Assembly: GCF_000424665.1 (NCBI RefSeq)
Contig: NZ_KE384221.1
Location: 356,600-420,599 of the forward strand
From: Salinimicrobium terrae DSM 17865
GTDB lineage: Bacteria > Bacteroidota > Bacteroidia > Flavobacteriales > Flavobacteriaceae
DNA length: 64,000 nucleotides
Direction: 5' to 3'
Made by a program: the position numbers and the translations under genes. Below, piece by piece: positions 62,028-64,000 of this stretch (within the stretch, counting starts at the first letter, position 1; each line of letters starts with the position of its first letter). The notes beneath the pieces were generated by a model. It was given only the letters and a program-made list of their open reading frames with translations, had not been told where the DNA came from and searched no databases.

Positions 62028-63278
62028 TTGAAAAAAATTTTAATAGTTGCAGAATCCATTGATGTAGAGGATAGTAGTGGTTCTAAAGCGAACATGGCCC
62101 TGATTAAAAACTTAAAAAAAGCCGGTTTCCAGGTGCTTGTTTATCATTACACCAGAAAAGACATTAAGATTGAAAGGATACCGTGTGTTTCCGTTCGGGA
62201 GAAAAGACGGAGCGGCCTTTTTTTTCTTAGTCGCATGGAGCGTTATATCCGTTACCTTTTTAAAGTGCAATTAAATAAACCTCTTGAACAGTTATTTGGT
62301 TTTTCTTTTACCTTGTTCAACGACAGGGATAGCATTATTGCAGCCTTAAAAAAAGAAACGGAATTTACACCAGATCTGGTGCTAACCCTAAGTAAAGGTG
62401 GAAGTTTCCGCCCGCATCATGCTCTTTTAAAAATGCCTGAGTGGCATAAAATATGGATGGCTTATATACATGATCCATACCCTATGCACTTATATCCACG
62501 ACCTTTTGCCTGGGTGGAACCGGGCTACTTTAAAAAGTGGGAGTTTATGAGGGATGTCTCCGAGAAAGCAGCTCATAGTGCCTTTCCAAGTAAACTGTTG
62601 ATGGAGTGGATGGGCAGTTACTTTCCGGGATTTGAAGAAAAAGGGGTGGTGATACCACATCAGATTGACAGTGATAGTAAAGTCTCAGGTACTTTCCCTG
62701 ATTTTTTCCGGGTTGATCAATTTATTCTTTTACATGCAGGCACTTTACTGGGTCCTAGAAAACCGGAATATTTAATCGCAGCTTATCAGAAGTTCCTGCA
62801 GGAGAATCCTGAGGCTTCTAAAGATTCGAAACTAATATTTATTGGAAATACTGAAGAACATACTCAGCAACTGGAGGAGTATCAAAGGCTTCTTCCAAAA
62901 ACTAATTTTGTAGTGCAGTCATCTTTGGACTCCGAAACAGTTCTGGAGATGCAGGAACGAGCAGCAGTAAACGTTATTCTCGAAGCTAAGTCTGAGATAA
63001 GTCCTTTTTTACCGGGCAAGTTTCCTCACTGCGTCAGAGCCAACAAACCAATTCTTCTTTTAGGACCGGAACTGAGTGAAACCAGGAGATTGTTAGGTAA
63101 GGATTATCCCTATTGGGCTGAAATTGATGACACTGCTAAAATAAGTAATATTATCAGCAGACTCTATTTGAATTGGAAAAATGCAGCAGGTTTGGAGTTG
63201 AAAAGACCCGATTTGGAAGAGTATCTCTCACATAGACAATTAAAAGAGGTGCTGGAAAATCTAGAAGTTAAGAAATGA
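62028..63278 (+). CDS. GT4-like glycosyltransferase
   Basis: A 416-residue GT-B protein. The N-terminus KKILIVAESIDVEDSSGSKA is typical, and FILLHAGTLLGPRKPEYLIA with LIFIGNTEEHTQQLEEYQRL marks the donor-side domain. LEMQERAAVNVILEAKSEIS, then FLPGKFPHCVRANKPILLLG stands where the EX7E loop is usual. It starts at TTG 62028 (MKKILIVAES) and overlaps the next gene by 4 bases. Confidence 0.8.
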   Translation: MKKILIVAESIDVEDSSGSKANMALIKNLKKAGFQVLVYHYTRKDIKIERIPCVSVREKRRSGLFFLSRMERYIRYLFKVQLNKPLEQLFGFSFTLFNDRDSIIAALKKETEFTPDLVLTLSKGGSFRPHHALLKMPEWHKIWMAYIHDPYPMHLYPRPFAWVEPGYFKKWEFMRDVSEKAAHSAFPSKLLMEWMGSYFPGFEEKGVVIPHQIDSDSKVSGTFPDFFRVDQFILLHAGTLLGPRKPEYLIAAYQKFLQENPEASKDSKLIFIGNTEEHTQQLEEYQRLLPKTNFVVQSSLDSETVLEMQERAAVNVILEAKSEISPFLPGKFPHCVRANKPILLLGPELSETRRLLGKDYPYWAEIDDTAKISNIISRLYLNWKNAAGLELKRPDLEEYLSHRQLKEVLENLEVKK

Positions 63279-64000
63279 AGATCCTGATGGTATCCATGTT
63301 TGCCAACCACTTTTTTAACTGGACCAACCAGTTGAGAAATTCAGATCATGAAGTCCACTGGATTGATGTTTTTGATAATGGTTCTGAAGTTCCAATTATT
63401 GGCTGGGTAGATCAGACGATTGGCTGGAAACGCCGATATGATTTTCCGGGCAGACAGACTTTAAAAAAAAGAATTCCTTTTTTAAATAAGGTGTTAGAAA
63501 ATTTTAATGAAAGGGAGCTTTCTGAAATTGTAGAAAAGAAAATCAGGGAAATCAATCCCGATGTGGTTCAAAGCTTCGTTTTGTTTTCTTCCTGTGCACC
63601 CATTTTAGAAGTTATGAATAAAAATCCCCACATTAAATGGATATATTCGGCATGGGGAAATGATCTTTTTTATTTTCAGAATGAACCCGACTACCTGAGA
63701 GATATAAAGGCAGTATTACCACGAATAAATTACATGTTTGCAGACTGTCGGCGCGACTATGATATTGCCAAAATGTATGGCTTTAGAGGTGAGTTCCTGG
63801 GGGCTTATCCCGGAGGTGGTGGATATGATTTTGACTTTGAAGAAGATATTTTGCCTGTAAGAGAGCGAAAAATCATTTTAATTAAAGGATATCAGAAGCT
63901 TTTTGGAGAATGCATTAAAGTATTCCAGTCGCTGGAAGGCCTTGAAGAAGAACTGAGGGATTATCAGATCGTAGTATTTGGAGCCGATGAGGTCACATTA
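63275..64000 (+). CDS. GT4-like glycosyltransferase, cut by the window end
   Basis: An open frame of 242 codons from ATG at 63275, continuing beyond the window. The start MKILMVSMFANHFFNWTNQL and later INPDVVQSFVLFSSCAPILE, KWIYSAWGNDLFYFQNEPD and RKIILIKGYQKLFGECIKVF are typical of GT-B enzymes, with the W-G-N-D element common in this group. The donor-binding half is only partly present. Coupled to the upstream gene by an ATGA overlap. Confidence 0.8.
   Translation, partial: MKILMVSMFANHFFNWTNQLRNSDHEVHWIDVFDNGSEVPIIGWVDQTIGWKRRYDFPGRQTLKKRIPFLNKVLENFNERELSEIVEKKIREINPDVVQSFVLFSSCAPILEVMNKNPHIKWIYSAWGNDLFYFQNEPDYLRDIKAVLPRINYMFADCRRDYDIAKMYGFRGEFLGAYPGGGGYDFDFEEDILPVRERKIILIKGYQKLFGECIKVFQSLEGLEEELRDYQIVVFGADEVTL

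Overview
The window looks like a chromosome segment from a marine or halophilic member of the Flavobacteriaceae (Bacteroidota), close in flavour to Gramella, Salegentibacter or Zunongwangia. The pointers are A/T-rich DNA, TAnnTTTG-type -7 boxes, scarce Shine-Dalgarno sites, a SecA lacking a C-terminal Cys zinc motif, Bacteroidota families (DUF2795, DUF4199, DUF6503, DUF2911, UpxY/RfaH-type NusG) and intergenic spaces packed with short word-like repeats. The genus is an inference. I saw no tRNA, rRNA or CRISPR array.

Left part (1-9.4 kb): tandem repeats, a leftward UpxY-type antiterminator, a toxin-antitoxin pair whose ParE-like toxin has an in-frame stop, a DUF6503-type lipoprotein, and two ~95% identical short-chain dehydrogenases flanking a complete IS3-family element. 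A small DUF5670-type membrane protein and kynurenine 3-monooxygenase (kmo) follow.

Middle part (9.9-28.5 kb): an ECF sigma factor operon (sigma, membrane anti-sigma candidate, secreted protein with 11-residue helical repeats) next to an M23 peptidase; DUF2911; a ferritin-like protein; a likely iron pair (P19/Tp34-like protein plus VIT1/CCC1 transporter); DUF4199; secA; DUF2795; PduO-type cobalamin adenosyltransferase; two paralogous tiny membrane proteins; a LolD/MacB-like ATPase; an O-methyltransferase carrying a repeat-derived insertion; a RAYT transposase bracketed by identical REP palindromes; an ABC-F ATPase; and an outer-membrane beta-barrel.

Right part (28.8-64 kb, continuing past the window): a large surface-polysaccharide locus. 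It starts with Wza-like and Wzc-like genes and continues with asnB, neuA and neuC homologues, a pyruvyltransferase, and a leftward A/T-rich block with two modules of polyprenyl-phosphate GT2, SAM methyltransferase and GT-C membrane glycosyltransferase. A rightward run then holds an ABC exporter (Wzm/Wzt with a Wzt C-terminal domain), a sulfotransferase, an FkbM and other methyltransferases, many GT2/GT4 glycosyltransferases, a WbsX-like protein and wecB. The picture is a long glycan, heavily decorated by methyl, sulfate and pyruvate groups, built on a lipid carrier and exported by an ABC transporter, with Wza/Wzc as an additional export route. Nine polysaccharide genes appear to start with TTG.
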